Assembly: GCF_003012775.1 (NCBI RefSeq)
Contig: NZ_PXYG01000008.1
Coordinates: forward strand, 149,781 to 213,780
Length of the DNA: 64,000 bases
Direction of reading: 5' to 3'
From: Zobellella endophytica
GTDB taxonomy: Bacteria > Pseudomonadota > Gammaproteobacteria > Enterobacterales > Aeromonadaceae
Below the pieces are notes generated by a model that did not search any database, had not been told where the DNA came from, and saw only the letters and a list, made by a program, of their open reading frames with translations. A program made the position numbers and the translations under genes. Numbering within the stretch: the stretch's first letter is position 1; each line of letters starts with the position of its first letter. Positions 48,777-58,160 of the stretch are shown here, piece after piece.

Positions 48777-51104
48777 ATGAAACCCATAAAAACCTGGGCC
48801 CAATATTACGTTGATCTGATGACCAAGCTGGGCATAGTGCGCTTCAGTATGCTGCTGGCGGCCTGCATCATCCTGTTGGCGATCTTTGTCCAGGTGGGGG
48901 TTACCCTCTTCGTGCGGGGGACGGTGGAGTCCATCGATCTGGTGCGCTCCATTTTCTTCGGCCTGCTGGTGACGCCCTGGGCGGTGTATTTCCTGTCGGT
49001 GGTGGTGGATCAACTGGAGGACTCCCGCCAGCGGCTGAGCCGTCTGGTGCAGCGGCTGCAGCAGATGAGGGAGCGGGATCTGGAGCTCAATGGCGAATTG
49101 CAGGAAAAGATACAACTGCTCAACCGTCAGATAGAGGAAACCCACAAGGCCGAGATCGCACGGCAACAGGCGATCGAAGATCTGGAAAGCGAGGTGTTCC
49201 AGCGGGAAAAGGCGCAGATGGAATCCCAGGAGCGGTCTGCCCTGCTGCGTTCCTTTATCGATACCTCGCCGGACCTGGTGTATTACCGCAATGAACTGGA
49301 AGAGTTTTCCGGTTGCAACAGGGCCATGGAGAACCTGCTGGGGCGGCAGGAAAAGGAGCTGATCGGCCTGACCCCCCATGATGTATACCCGGAGGACGTG
49401 GCGGAAAAAGTGGTGGAAACCGACAAGGAGGTGTTCGCCCGCAACGAAAGCCAGACCTACGAGCAGTGGCTGCAGTACCCGGACGGGCGCCGGGCCTGCT
49501 TCGAGCTGCGCAAGGTGCCCTTCTTCGATCGGGACGGCAAGCGCCTGGGGCTGCTGGGATTCGGCCGGGACATCACCGAACGCAAGCGCTACCAGGAAGA
49601 GCTGGAAAAAGCCAGTCGCGACAAGACCACCTTTATCTCCACCATCAGCCACGAGCTGCGCACGCCACTCAACGGCATCGTGGGCCTGAGCCGGATCCTG
49701 CTGGCGACCGAGCTGTCCACGGAGCAGCGCCAGCACCTCAAGACCATTCACTTCAGTGCCGTGACCCTGGGCAACATCTTCAACGACATCATCGATCTGG
49801 ACAAGCTGGACCGCAGCCGGCTGGAGCTGGCGCCGGAGCCGATGGACCTCCATTCCTTCCTCGACGATCTGGAGAGCCTGACGCGGCTGCAGGCAGAGCA
49901 GAAAGGCCTTTACCTGCATTTCGATCGGGACGGCGACATGCCGGAATGGATCATGGCGGACGGGACCCGGCTGCGCCAGGTGTTGTGGAACCTGGTCGGC
50001 AACGCGGTCAAGTTTACCGACGACGGCGGCGTCACCATCCGCTGCATGGCCGATGAGCTGGTTCCGGGAGAGATCACCCTGCGCTTCGATATCGAGGATA
50101 CCGGTATCGGCATCCCCGTCGAGCTGCAGCAGAAGATCTTCGCGCTCTATTTCCAGGTCGAAGGCAAGAAGCACGCTACCGGGACCGGTATCGGGCTGGC
50201 GGTATCCCAGCAACTGGTGGACGCCATGCACGGGACCATCGAGCTGGACAGCGAGCCCGGCGAAGGCTCCTGTTTCACTATCACCATCACCGTTCCCCGG
50301 GCCCAGGCGCCGGTGGACGATCCGGTACTGGCCCGTCTGCCCCGGCTGTCGGTGCTGCTGGTCGAGGACGTGGAGCTGAACATCACCGTGGCCTGCGCCC
50401 TGCTGGAAAAGCTGGGTCACAGCGTCACCGTGGCCCGGGACGGGGGCGAAGCCTTCGCGCTATTGGCCGGGCGGGCATTCGATCTGATCTTCCTCGATAT
50501 CCAACTGCCGGACATGACCGGCTTCGATATCGTCGCCCGGCTGCGGGACGAGGCCAGGACCAACGGCAATGCGCTGCCGCCGCTGGTGGCGCTGACCGCC
50601 AACCTGATCAGCGACAAGCAGCAGTATCTGGCCAAGGGCATGGATGATGCCATCAGCAAGCCCCTGTCTTCCAAGGCCATCAAGGGGGTGCTGGCGCGCT
50701 TTTTCGGCCATGGCCCGGTGCCGGCCGGGCGTGAGCGCGGCGAGGCCGGCGAGCCGGATGCGGTGCTGGACCTGGTGTTCCTGGAAGATTATGTCGATAC
50801 CGTCGGCGCCGCCGCCCTGCTGTCCAGCGTCGAGCTGTTGGAGACCATGGCTGGTGACTACCTCGCCCGGCTGAATGACTTCATGGCGGCGGGGAGGCAA
50901 GCGGATATCGTCGACGAGGCCCACAAGATCAAGGGGGCGGCCGGTTCGGTCGGGCTCAAGTTCGTGCAGCAACTGGCCCAGAAAATCCAGAGCCCGGAGT
51001 TGCCGGCCTGGCGGGAGCAGGTGGAAGGCTGGGTGCATACCCTCAATGCCCGGTTGCCCGCTGATCTGGATATTTTGCGTCACTGGCTGGAGAGTAGAAC
51101 ATGA
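48777..51104 (+). CDS. arcB: Aerobic respiration control hybrid sensor kinase ArcB
   Basis: A 775-residue tripartite kinase. Two transmembrane helices (about 21-48 and 57-77) precede a coiled linker and a PAS domain. The redox cysteines fall at Cys180 and Cys241, the same numbers as in E. coli. The kinase box has His292 (ISHELRTPL), the receiver Asp574 (LIFLDIQLP) and the HPt domain His716 (AHKIKGAAGS). It senses quinone redox state and phosphorylates ArcA. The stop overlaps the dgt start by 4 bp, so the two are translationally coupled. Confidence 0.97.
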   Translation: MKPIKTWAQYYVDLMTKLGIVRFSMLLAACIILLAIFVQVGVTLFVRGTVESIDLVRSIFFGLLVTPWAVYFLSVVVDQLEDSRQRLSRLVQRLQQMRERDLELNGELQEKIQLLNRQIEETHKAEIARQQAIEDLESEVFQREKAQMESQERSALLRSFIDTSPDLVYYRNELEEFSGCNRAMENLLGRQEKELIGLTPHDVYPEDVAEKVVETDKEVFARNESQTYEQWLQYPDGRRACFELRKVPFFDRDGKRLGLLGFGRDITERKRYQEELEKASRDKTTFISTISHELRTPLNGIVGLSRILLATELSTEQRQHLKTIHFSAVTLGNIFNDIIDLDKLDRSRLELAPEPMDLHSFLDDLESLTRLQAEQKGLYLHFDRDGDMPEWIMADGTRLRQVLWNLVGNAVKFTDDGGVTIRCMADELVPGEITLRFDIEDTGIGIPVELQQKIFALYFQVEGKKHATGTGIGLAVSQQLVDAMHGTIELDSEPGEGSCFTITITVPRAQAPVDDPVLARLPRLSVLLVEDVELNITVACALLEKLGHSVTVARDGGEAFALLAGRAFDLIFLDIQLPDMTGFDIVARLRDEARTNGNALPPLVALTANLISDKQQYLAKGMDDAISKPLSSKAIKGVLARFFGHGPVPAGRERGEAGEPDAVLDLVFLEDYVDTVGAAALLSSVELLETMAGDYLARLNDFMAAGRQADIVDEAHKIKGAAGSVGLKFVQQLAQKIQSPELPAWREQVEGWVHTLNARLPADLDILRHWLESRT

Positions 51105-52456
51105 GCCGATACCAGGAGCTGATCCTCGGCGCCCGGCTGCATCCGGAGACGGAGCAGGAAAGCGCCCTGAGCGCGATCGAGGCGGATCGCAGCCGCATCG
51201 TGCAGTGTTCGCCGGTGCGGCGGCTGCAGCAAAAAACCCAGGTGTTTCCGTTGGACGTCAAGGCCTCGGTGCGCAGCCGGCTGACCCACTCACTGGAAGT
51301 GAAGGAAACCGGCCGGCAACTGGCATTGCGGGTGTTGCCCGGGCTGGAGCAGGAGGTCGACAAGGAAGCCTTTATCAGCCTGGTGGAAATGGCCTGCCTG
51401 TTGCACGATGTGGGCAACCCGCCGTTCGGGCATTTTGGAGAAGCGGTGATCATCGACTGGCTGCGGGCGCGGCTGTCCGGCCTGTTTCGCCAGGCGGTGG
51501 GCCGCCCGTCCCGCCAGTGGCCAATGCTGCTGGCCGATCTGCAGCAATTCGAAGGCAATGCCCAGAGCTTGCGCCTGCTGCACAGCCTGCAGGGGCTGAA
51601 CCTGACCCTGAGCCAGCTGGCGGCGCTGCAGAAGTACGTGCGCGGCGCTTATCAGCGCAAGACCGCTGGCCTGTGGCAACAAAAACCGGGACATTTTTTC
51701 AGCGAGCGCTCCCTGGTGCAGCAGATCCGCGCACGCTTTCCGTCCACCGCGCATGGCCGCTATCCGCTCACCTACCTGATGGAGGCGGCGGACGACATGG
51801 CCTACGGCATTGCCGATCTGGAAGACGCGGTCGACCGGGGCGTGCTCAGCCTGGCCGAACTGGAGCAGGCGCTGTCGGGCGAAGGTAATGCCTATCTCAG
51901 GGCGCAATGGCGCCAGGCCGGGGTGGACGAGCCCGGCTTTTTCAGCCGTTTCCGCCAGGCGGTCAACCGCGACCTGCTGCCGCTGGTGAGCGAGCAGTAC
52001 CTGCGCCATCACCAGGATATTCTCGACGGCGTGCACGCTTCCCCCCTGCTGGCGGTGGAGCAGCCGCCGGCCCAGGCGCTGCAGTGGCTGAAGGAGTTTG
52101 CCCAGCGCCGGGTATTCCAGCGGCGGGAGGTTGAGGCCCTGGAGCTGGCCGGTTTTGCCGCCCTCAAGGGGGTGCTCGAGGCCTTTGCCCCGCTGCTGGC
52201 GTTACCGGCGCAGGAGTTCACCAGCCTGGAGCGCCGTCAGGATGCCAACGGCCTGGTGCTGCGGCGGCTCTACCACCGGTTGCCGGCGCGTCATCTGGCG
52301 GCCTATCGGCGGGACAGCGAGCACGCCGGTTACTTCGAAAACGACAGGGAGCGGGAGTGGTATTTCCGGGTCCGTCTGCTGTTGGATTTTGTCAGTGGCA
52401 TGACCGACACTTACGTGCTGGAGGAGTACCGGTTGTTGTGCGGTTTTCAGGGATAA
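51101..52456 (+). CDS. dgt: Deoxyguanosine triphosphate triphosphohydrolase-like HD protein
   Basis: A 451-residue HD-superfamily enzyme that converts dGTP to deoxyguanosine and triphosphate. The HD signature is intact: first His in SRLTHSLEV, then LLHDVGNPPFGHFGE, and a later Asp in EAADDMAYGIADLEDAV. Its N-terminus (SPVRRLQQKTQVFPLD) is typical of Dgt. It begins within the arcB stop codon (ATGA) and is probably expressed with arcB. Confidence 0.94.
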   Translation: MSRYQELILGARLHPETEQESALSAIEADRSRIVQCSPVRRLQQKTQVFPLDVKASVRSRLTHSLEVKETGRQLALRVLPGLEQEVDKEAFISLVEMACLLHDVGNPPFGHFGEAVIIDWLRARLSGLFRQAVGRPSRQWPMLLADLQQFEGNAQSLRLLHSLQGLNLTLSQLAALQKYVRGAYQRKTAGLWQQKPGHFFSERSLVQQIRARFPSTAHGRYPLTYLMEAADDMAYGIADLEDAVDRGVLSLAELEQALSGEGNAYLRAQWRQAGVDEPGFFSRFRQAVNRDLLPLVSEQYLRHHQDILDGVHASPLLAVEQPPAQALQWLKEFAQRRVFQRREVEALELAGFAALKGVLEAFAPLLALPAQEFTSLERRQDANGLVLRRLYHRLPARHLAAYRRDSEHAGYFENDREREWYFRVRLLLDFVSGMTDTYVLEEYRLLCGFQG

Positions 52457-52571
52457 TACGGCCACCGGCGCCCGGCCTGACCAGAAGCTGTCGCCCGGCG
52501 CGTGGCGACGGCTTGATTCCGGTGACAGCCGCATTAGCATGGGGTGGATGTCTCCCTGAGGAAACCTGATC

Positions 52572-53768
52572 ATGCGATATTTTCTCCTGTTATTCTGGTT
52601 GTTCTTCAGTGTTTCCCTGCAGGCCGCCGGCCCGGTCATGGTGATGCACCAGGTGGCGTCGGGCGAGAGCTGGGTGCTGCTGGCACAGCGCTATCGGATC
52701 GGCGAGCGCCAGTTGCGCCTTGAGTTCAACGGAGACCGCTTCATGCGGCCCCTGTCGGCCGGGGAGTGGGTCTGGGTGCCCGACCGGGCGGCCCTGGCCA
52801 TCCCGGCGCCGAGTCAGGATCTGGCCGCCCCGGTGCCGGTCGGGGCGGCGGAGCCGTTGGCCTCCCTTCCCGTCACGCTGCCCCAACTGGGGCCACCGGA
52901 TCCTGCGGCGGCGCCGAAGACGGAGCAGCTGCTGCTGGCGGTGGCGGAAGCGGCCCGCGCGGCGGCCACAGATCAACTGGACAGCTTCGTCGAGCGGCAG
53001 ACCACCAGCCTGACCGACGAGACCCTGCAATTCGGTACCGAGCAGCTCACCGCCTTGCCCTGGCTCAACCCGGACGACTGGGACTGGGATTACCAGCTGC
53101 CGCTGTTCGACAAGGATCCCCGCCTGAACAGCCGCATGGCGTTACCGGTGTCGCCCCGGCTGAACAGCGAACTGGGGCTGGATTTCCGGAACGATCGCCT
53201 GACCTATCAGCTCGGCCTGCACTACCGGCAGGCGGTGGGGGAGGGGCTTAGCGCGCACCTCGAGCCGGTCTTCGATTACCAGCAGCAGCTGGCACACCGG
53301 CGCGGCGGCTTGTTGCTGTTTTTGAGCCATCCGGACTGGACCCTGGGGGCCGGCCAGTACCAGGGAGTATCGGCCTGGCGCCCGGGACGGAACGGCCCGG
53401 AACGACCCGCCTCGGGGCAGTTGTGGTTCGGGGAGGGGCGGCTCGGCTGGGTGCCCGGTCTCAGCCTGTCCGGACAGCAGTATCGGTGGCAGGGCAAGCG
53501 GCTGAGCCTGTTCGGCAGCGGCGACAAGCACCAGGCGAGCCGGTCCCGGCAGTGGGCGCTCAACTATTCGCCCTGGCGCATCTTCCGCCTGCAGACATCG
53601 CTGCTCAGCAACAGTGAGGACAGATACGAGTCCAGAGTTCGGCTGAGCATCGAGCTGCCGTTACGCCTGGCCCCCGAACTGTGGTGGCGGACGGTGGAAA
53701 GCCGGCAACGATACGATCATTACCAGCCGCTGCAGCATCACAAGGTGATGGTGCTGGAACACCGGTAG
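52572..53768 (+). CDS. LysM-like and invasin/YchO-like beta-domain outer-membrane protein
   Basis: A 398-residue exported protein (signal peptide MRYFLLLFWLFFSVSLQAA). Residues ~25-75 look like a LysM domain (VASGESWVLLAQRYRIGERQLR). A Pro/Ala linker follows, then a helix (residues ~118-145), then repeated amphipathic strands (LNSELGLDFRNDRLTYQLGL, LSAHLEPVFDYQQQLA) like the inverse-autotransporter beta domain of intimin/YchO. No Ig-like passenger follows. The assignment rests on architecture. It is convergent with rfaH, 4 bp between stops. Confidence 0.6.
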   Translation: MRYFLLLFWLFFSVSLQAAGPVMVMHQVASGESWVLLAQRYRIGERQLRLEFNGDRFMRPLSAGEWVWVPDRAALAIPAPSQDLAAPVPVGAAEPLASLPVTLPQLGPPDPAAAPKTEQLLLAVAEAARAAATDQLDSFVERQTTSLTDETLQFGTEQLTALPWLNPDDWDWDYQLPLFDKDPRLNSRMALPVSPRLNSELGLDFRNDRLTYQLGLHYRQAVGEGLSAHLEPVFDYQQQLAHRRGGLLLFLSHPDWTLGAGQYQGVSAWRPGRNGPERPASGQLWFGEGRLGWVPGLSLSGQQYRWQGKRLSLFGSGDKHQASRSRQWALNYSPWRIFRLQTSLLSNSEDRYESRVRLSIELPLRLAPELWWRTVESRQRYDHYQPLQHHKVMVLEHR

Positions 53769-53772
53769 GGGA

Positions 53773-54270
53773 TCACAGTCGGGTGAAATCGGTGTTGGCG
53801 ATGCTGGCCCTGGTTTCTTTCTGCAGCAGGGTCAGCAGGAGAATGGCGCGGGTGTCGCCGTCGGCTTCCTGGTAGATCGCCTCCAGCCCGGCGAAGGGGC
53901 CTTCGCTGATCCGTACCCGGTCACCGCAGCTGGGCAGATCGCTCAGTTTTTCCCGCAGTGCTTCGCTGTCGCAGTGGCACATCAGGTCATACACCAGTTC
54001 CGCCGGTACTTCGCAGGGGTTGCCGCCGAAGCGCACCAGGTTGCGGACGCCGCGGGTAGAGCTGATGGTGGTGGAGCTGGTGACCTGAAAATCGGCGCGC
54101 ACAAACAGATAGCCGGGAAACAGGGCCTCGGCACGGGTGACTTTTCTGCCACGGTAGAGTTTCTGTACTTCGACAAAGGGGTAGAAGGCCTCGATGTCCT
54201 GATTGTTCAGGTTGTGCAGCGCCCTGTCTTCCTCCCGGGGCCGACAATGGGCCAGATACCACTTGTGCAT
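53773..54270 (-). CDS. rfaH: Transcription antiterminator RfaH
   Basis: A 165-residue NusG paralogue. The N-terminal NGN domain starts MHKWYLAHCRPREEDRA and contains ALFPGYLFVRAD; the C-terminal domain has DRVRISEGPFAGLEAIYQEAD, ending with the fold-switching helix/KOW region. It loads on RNA polymerase at ops sites to promote long LPS, capsule and toxin operons. No ops element was noticed in this window. Monocistronic. Confidence 0.95.
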   Translation of the reverse strand: MHKWYLAHCRPREEDRALHNLNNQDIEAFYPFVEVQKLYRGRKVTRAEALFPGYLFVRADFQVTSSTTISSTRGVRNLVRFGGNPCEVPAELVYDLMCHCDSEALREKLSDLPSCGDRVRISEGPFAGLEAIYQEADGDTRAILLLTLLQKETRASIANTDFTRL

Positions 54271-54314
54271 AGAACATCCTGGCTCACGGTTTAAATAATC
54301 ATTATGACAGTAGA

Positions 54315-54345
54315 AATAAAAAAGGCCACGGCTCGCCGTGACCTT
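54315..54345 (-). terminator. Rho-independent terminator of metNIQ
   Basis: AAGG-C-CACGGC and GCCGTG-A-CCTT form a stem with one mismatch, followed on the minus strand by a run of six or more T. It lies about 20 bp after the metQ stop. Confidence 0.85.
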
Positions 54346-54364
54346 GCGGAGTTTGTGAGCGCCG

Positions 54365-55195
54365 TTACCAGCCCTTGACGACGCCGCCCTTGAACAGCTC
54401 GGAGGCCGCCTGATAGACCTCTTCGCTCTGATAGGCCTTGACGAAGGTCTGCACCCGCTCGTCGTCCCGGTTGTCTTCCCGCGCCACGATCAGGTTCACG
54501 TAGGGGGATTCCTTGTCTTCCACGAACAGGCCGTCGCGGGTGGGCAGCAGATCGATCTGGGAGGCATAGGTGGTGTTGATCACCGCCACGCTCACGTCTT
54601 CCAGCGAGCGGGGCAGTTGGGGGGCTTCCAGCTCGATGATCTGCAGCTTTTTCGGGTTGGCGGTGATATCCAGGGTGGTGGCTTCCAGCCCGGCCTCATC
54701 GTTCACCTCGATCAGTCCCTGTTGCTCCAGCAGCAGCAGGGTGCGGCCCAGGTTGGTGGGATCGTTGGGCACGGCGACCTTGGCGCCCTCGGCCAGCTCA
54801 TCCAGCGACGCTATGGTCCTGGAATAACCGGCGATGGGGTAGACGAAGGTGCTGCCCACGGCCACCAGCTTGTAGCCGCGGTCGGCAATCTGCTTGTCCA
54901 GGTAGGGCTGGTGCTGGAAGGCGTTGAGGTCCAGGCTGCCGTCGTTCAGGGCCACGTTGGGGGTGACGTAGTCGCTGAAGGAAACCAGCTCGACCTCCAG
55001 GTTGTACTGCTCCTTGGCCACCTTGACCGCCACTTCCGCCACCTGCTCTTCGGCGCCGGCGATCACCCCCAGCCGCAGCGGCTTGGCCGGTGCGGCTTCC
55101 TGGGCGCTTTCCTGGGCCTGTTCACCACAGCCGGCCAGGGCGAGGGCGGAGGCCAGAACACTGACGGTGGCGAGCGATTTGAAACCTAACTTCAT
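54365..55195 (-). CDS. metQ: Methionine ABC transporter substrate-binding lipoprotein MetQ
   Basis: A 276-residue lipoprotein with lipobox ALAGC (Cys23). The NlpA/MetQ family core is clear: LRLGVIAGAEEQVAEVAVKVA, ALNDGSLDLNAFQHQPYLD and AVPNDPTNLGRTLLLLE. It binds D- and L-methionine and delivers it to MetI. The last gene of metN-metI-metQ, 19 bp after metI. Confidence 0.96.
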   Translation of the reverse strand: MKLGFKSLATVSVLASALALAGCGEQAQESAQEAAPAKPLRLGVIAGAEEQVAEVAVKVAKEQYNLEVELVSFSDYVTPNVALNDGSLDLNAFQHQPYLDKQIADRGYKLVAVGSTFVYPIAGYSRTIASLDELAEGAKVAVPNDPTNLGRTLLLLEQQGLIEVNDEAGLEATTLDITANPKKLQIIELEAPQLPRSLEDVSVAVINTTYASQIDLLPTRDGLFVEDKESPYVNLIVAREDNRDDERVQTFVKAYQSEEVYQAASELFKGGVVKGW

Positions 55196-55214
55196 GGGGT
55201 AACTCCTTTATAAA

Positions 55215-55868
55215 TCAACGATGATCCACATAAGCCACCAGGCGTTCGCCGGCGCTCTGAATGAGTTGTACCAGTACTACCAGCATCACCACGGTGATCA
55301 GCATGATCTGGGGATCGAAGCGCTGATAACCGTAACGAATGCCTACATCCCCCAGGCCGCCGCCGCCGATGGCGCCGGCCATGGCCGAATAGTTCACCAG
55401 GGTCACCAGGGTGATGATGATGCCGTTGAGCATACCGGGCAGGGTCTCGGGCAGCAGCACCTTGCAGATGATCTGCAGCCGGCGGGCCCCCATGGCCTGG
55501 GCCGCTTCCACCAGGCCGGCCGGGATTTCCATCAGGGCCCCTTCCATCAGCCGCGCCACAAAGGGGATGGCGGCCACGGTCAGCGGCACCACCGCCGCGA
55601 CGGTGCCGATGCTGGTGCCCACCACCAGCCGGGTGAAGGGGATGATGGCCACCAGCAGTATGATGAAGGGAATGGAGCGGCCGATGTTGACCACGGTGCC
55701 CAGCACCTTGTTGAAGGCGCGGTTTTCCCAGATCTGGCCGGGTTTGCTGACGTGCAGGGCAATGCCCAGCGGAACGCCCAGGGCACAGGCGATGGCGCCC
55801 GAGCCGAAGGTCATGATCAGGGTTTCCCACAGTGCCGAGAGCAGCAGATTAATCATGGCGTCGGACAT
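55215..55868 (-). CDS. metI: Methionine ABC transporter permease MetI
   Basis: A 217-residue membrane subunit with five helices and the permease EAA-loop ([23 protein letters not shown]). The start at 55868 overlaps the end of metN by 20 bp and has a GGTGGAG box upstream; an internal ATG at 55856 is possible. Confidence 0.96.
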   Translation of the reverse strand: MSDAMINLLLSALWETLIMTFGSGAIACALGVPLGIALHVSKPGQIWENRAFNKVLGTVVNIGRSIPFIILLVAIIPFTRLVVGTSIGTVAAVVPLTVAAIPFVARLMEGALMEIPAGLVEAAQAMGARRLQIICKVLLPETLPGMLNGIIITLVTLVNYSAMAGAIGGGGLGDVGIRYGYQRFDPQIMLITVVMLVVLVQLIQSAGERLVAYVDHR

Positions 55869-56892
55869 AACCGAGTAACTCCACCTGAATTTTGTGATCC
55901 TGAAGATAGGCGAGGGCGGCCCGGGTCTGTTCCGGCTGACCGTCCAGCTCGGCCAGCATAAAGCCGAACTTGACCCCGCCCGCGTATTCGATATCGGCGC
56001 TGAGGATGGTAACGTCCACCGCCAGCTCCCGGCTCAAGATGGAAATCAGCGGGGTGTCCACGGTTTCGCCGGTAAAGCCGAGCCGCACCAGCGGCAGGGC
56101 GCCGGCCACCGGCTCCGCCGACAACCGACGCTGGTATTCCTCCGGGATCTCCAGATGGATGGTGGAGGCGATAAAGCGGCGGGCCAGCTCGGTCTTGGCA
56201 TTGGCGAAGAACCAGGACACCTCGCCCTGTTCGACCAGCTCGCCGTCGTTGATGATGGCCACCCGATCGCAGATGGTCTTGACCACCTGCATCTCGTGGG
56301 TGATCAGCAGTATGGTCAGCCCCAGCTTGTTGTTGATGTCCTTGAGCAGGGCGAGGATCGACTGGGTGGTCTGCGGATCCAGCGCCGAGGTGGCCTCGTC
56401 GCACAGCAGTACCCTGGGGTTGGGGGCCAGGGCGCGGGCGATCGCCACCCGCTGCTTCTGGCCGCCGGACAGTTCGCTGGGGTAGGCCTTGGCCCGGTGC
56501 GACAGGCCCACCAGTTCCAGCAGCTCGTCCACCCGTTGCCGGATGGCGGCCTTGTCCATGCCCGCCAGCTCCAGCGGCAGTGCCACGTTGGCGAACACGG
56601 TGCGGGAGGAGAGCAGGTTGAAGTGCTGGAAGATCATGCCGATCTTGCGCCGGGCCCGGGGCAGCTCGCGGCTGTCGAGCCCGGTCAGCTCCTGGCCGTC
56701 CACCACCACGCTGCCCTCGGTGGGGCGCTCCAGCATGTTGACGCAGCGGATCAGGGTGCTCTTGCCGGCACCGGATTCGCCGATCACGCCCATGATCTGG
56801 CCGGCGGCGACCTCCAGATCGACATTCTTCACTGCGCGGACGGCACTGGCGCCCTCGCCGTAGCGTTTGGTGATATTTGTTAGTTTGATCAT
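55849..56892 (-). CDS. metN: Methionine ABC transporter ATP-binding protein MetN
   Basis: A 347-residue ATPase. Walker A is GESGAGKST, the signature motif [15 protein letters not shown], Walker [13 protein letters not shown], and a C-terminal ACT-like methionine-sensing domain (NIL domain, [18 protein letters not shown]) permits trans-inhibition. The ATG at 56892 begins the conserved [12 protein letters not shown]; the longer frame to 56961 is open but adds an unrelated leader. A MetJ-type operator lies about 100 bp upstream. Confidence 0.95.
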   Translation of the reverse strand: MIKLTNITKRYGEGASAVRAVKNVDLEVAAGQIMGVIGESGAGKSTLIRCVNMLERPTEGSVVVDGQELTGLDSRELPRARRKIGMIFQHFNLLSSRTVFANVALPLELAGMDKAAIRQRVDELLELVGLSHRAKAYPSELSGGQKQRVAIARALAPNPRVLLCDEATSALDPQTTQSILALLKDINNKLGLTILLITHEMQVVKTICDRVAIINDGELVEQGEVSWFFANAKTELARRFIASTIHLEIPEEYQRRLSAEPVAGALPLVRLGFTGETVDTPLISILSRELAVDVTILSADIEYAGGVKFGFMLAELDGQPEQTRAALAYLQDHKIQVELLGYVRRHD

Positions 56893-56986
56893 CGGAGGAT
56901 GAGCCCTTCCGGTATGGTTATCCACTGCAATAACAGATGGCTGTAGAGACAAGTCATGCAAGCATCACTAATGGCAGAGGATGCTA

Positions 56987-57002
56987 GGCCGTCTGGACGT
57001 CC
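56987..57002. promoter_or_regulatory. MetJ operator (two adjacent Met boxes)
   Basis: GGCCGTCT followed directly by GGACGTCC matches two AGACGTCT Met boxes at six of eight positions each. It lies 95 bp upstream of metN, in a region shared with the divergent yej operon. Confidence 0.7.
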
Positions 57003-57140
57003 AAGTCAATGTAAATTTCCCCGCCAGCCCGGTCATCCCCGGCGGTTGGTGCCGGTCTTGCTATATAACTTGTTAATGGGATAGGGTATTCGTTGTGACC
57101 CCGCCAATCCGTGTTCAGGGAACGAGAGCAAAGGAAATTT

Positions 57141-58160
57141 ATGGGCCAGTATTTTCTGCGCCGGTTACTGTTACTGATCCCCACCTTTCTGGGTATTACC
57201 CTGGTCGTGTTCGCCATTACCCGTTTCGTGCCCGGTGGCCCGGTGGAACGGATGCTGATGGAGAGCCAACTGCAGAACAGCGAGTTCAGCCAGAGCAGCC
57301 GGGGCAGCCAGGTGCTGTCTTCCGAGCAGATAGACGAGCTGAAAGCCTTCTACGGCCTCGACAAACCCATGCTGGAGGCCTACTGGGACTGGCTCAACAA
57401 GCTGGTGCGGCTCGATCTGGGTGAGTCGACCCGCTACTACCTGCCGGTGTGGGAGCTGATCAAGGAGCGGCTGCCGGTCTCCGCCTTCTTCGGCATCTGT
57501 ACCTTCCTGCTCAGTTACCTGGTGTCCATCCCGCTCGGCATCCTCAAGGCGCTCAGGCACAACAGCCGTTTCGACAGCATCAGCTCCATGCTGATCTACG
57601 CCGGTTATGCCCTGCCGGCCTATGTGGTGGGCATCTTCCTGCTGACGGTGTTCGCCTTCCAGCTCGGCTGGTTTCCCATGGGCGGCTTCGTGGGCGATGA
57701 TTTTTACTATCTGGACGGCTTCTGGCCCAAGGCGCTCAACCTGTTCCACCACGCGCTGCTGCCGCTCATCGCCTATGCCATCGGCGACTTCGCGGTGCTG
57801 ACCATGACCATGAAGAACAGCCTGATGGAAAACCTCTCCGCCGACTATGTGCGCACCGCCGTGGCCAAGGGGCTGCCCTTTCGCAAGGCGGTGACCCGCC
57901 ACGCCCTGCGCAACAGCCTGATCCCCATCGCCAGCCATTTCGGCAACGTGATTTCGGTGTTCTTCGCCGGTTCCTTCCTGATCGAGGTGATCTTCAACAT
58001 CGACGGCCTGGGCCTGCTCGGCTACGAGGCGGTGGTGGAGCGGGACTATCCGGTGGTGATGGGGATACTGGCCGTCACTTCGTTGCTGATGCTGGTGGGC
58101 AATATCCTGTCGGATATCTGTGTGGCGCTGGTGGATCCCAGGGTGCGTTTCGATGGCTAG
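57141..58160 (+). CDS. yejB: Peptide ABC transporter permease YejB
   Basis: A 339-residue inner-membrane permease with six helices and the BPD family signature near the C-terminus (NSLIPIASHFGNVISVFFAGSF). The family-specific insertion FPMGGFVGDDFYYLDGFWPKA is present. In E. coli YejABEF imports peptides and microcin C. The start at 57141 follows AAGGAAA; the frame from 57111 is longer by ten codons. First gene of yejB-E-A-F1-F2. Confidence 0.94.
   Translation: MGQYFLRRLLLLIPTFLGITLVVFAITRFVPGGPVERMLMESQLQNSEFSQSSRGSQVLSSEQIDELKAFYGLDKPMLEAYWDWLNKLVRLDLGESTRYYLPVWELIKERLPVSAFFGICTFLLSYLVSIPLGILKALRHNSRFDSISSMLIYAGYALPAYVVGIFLLTVFAFQLGWFPMGGFVGDDFYYLDGFWPKALNLFHHALLPLIAYAIGDFAVLTMTMKNSLMENLSADYVRTAVAKGLPFRKAVTRHALRNSLIPIASHFGNVISVFFAGSFLIEVIFNIDGLGLLGYEAVVERDYPVVMGILAVTSLLMLVGNILSDICVALVDPRVRFDG

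Noticed and set aside
56892..56986. A SAM riboswitch in the metN leader
   Set aside because: The leader is short and shows no SAM-I or SAM-II pattern; Met boxes explain the regulation.
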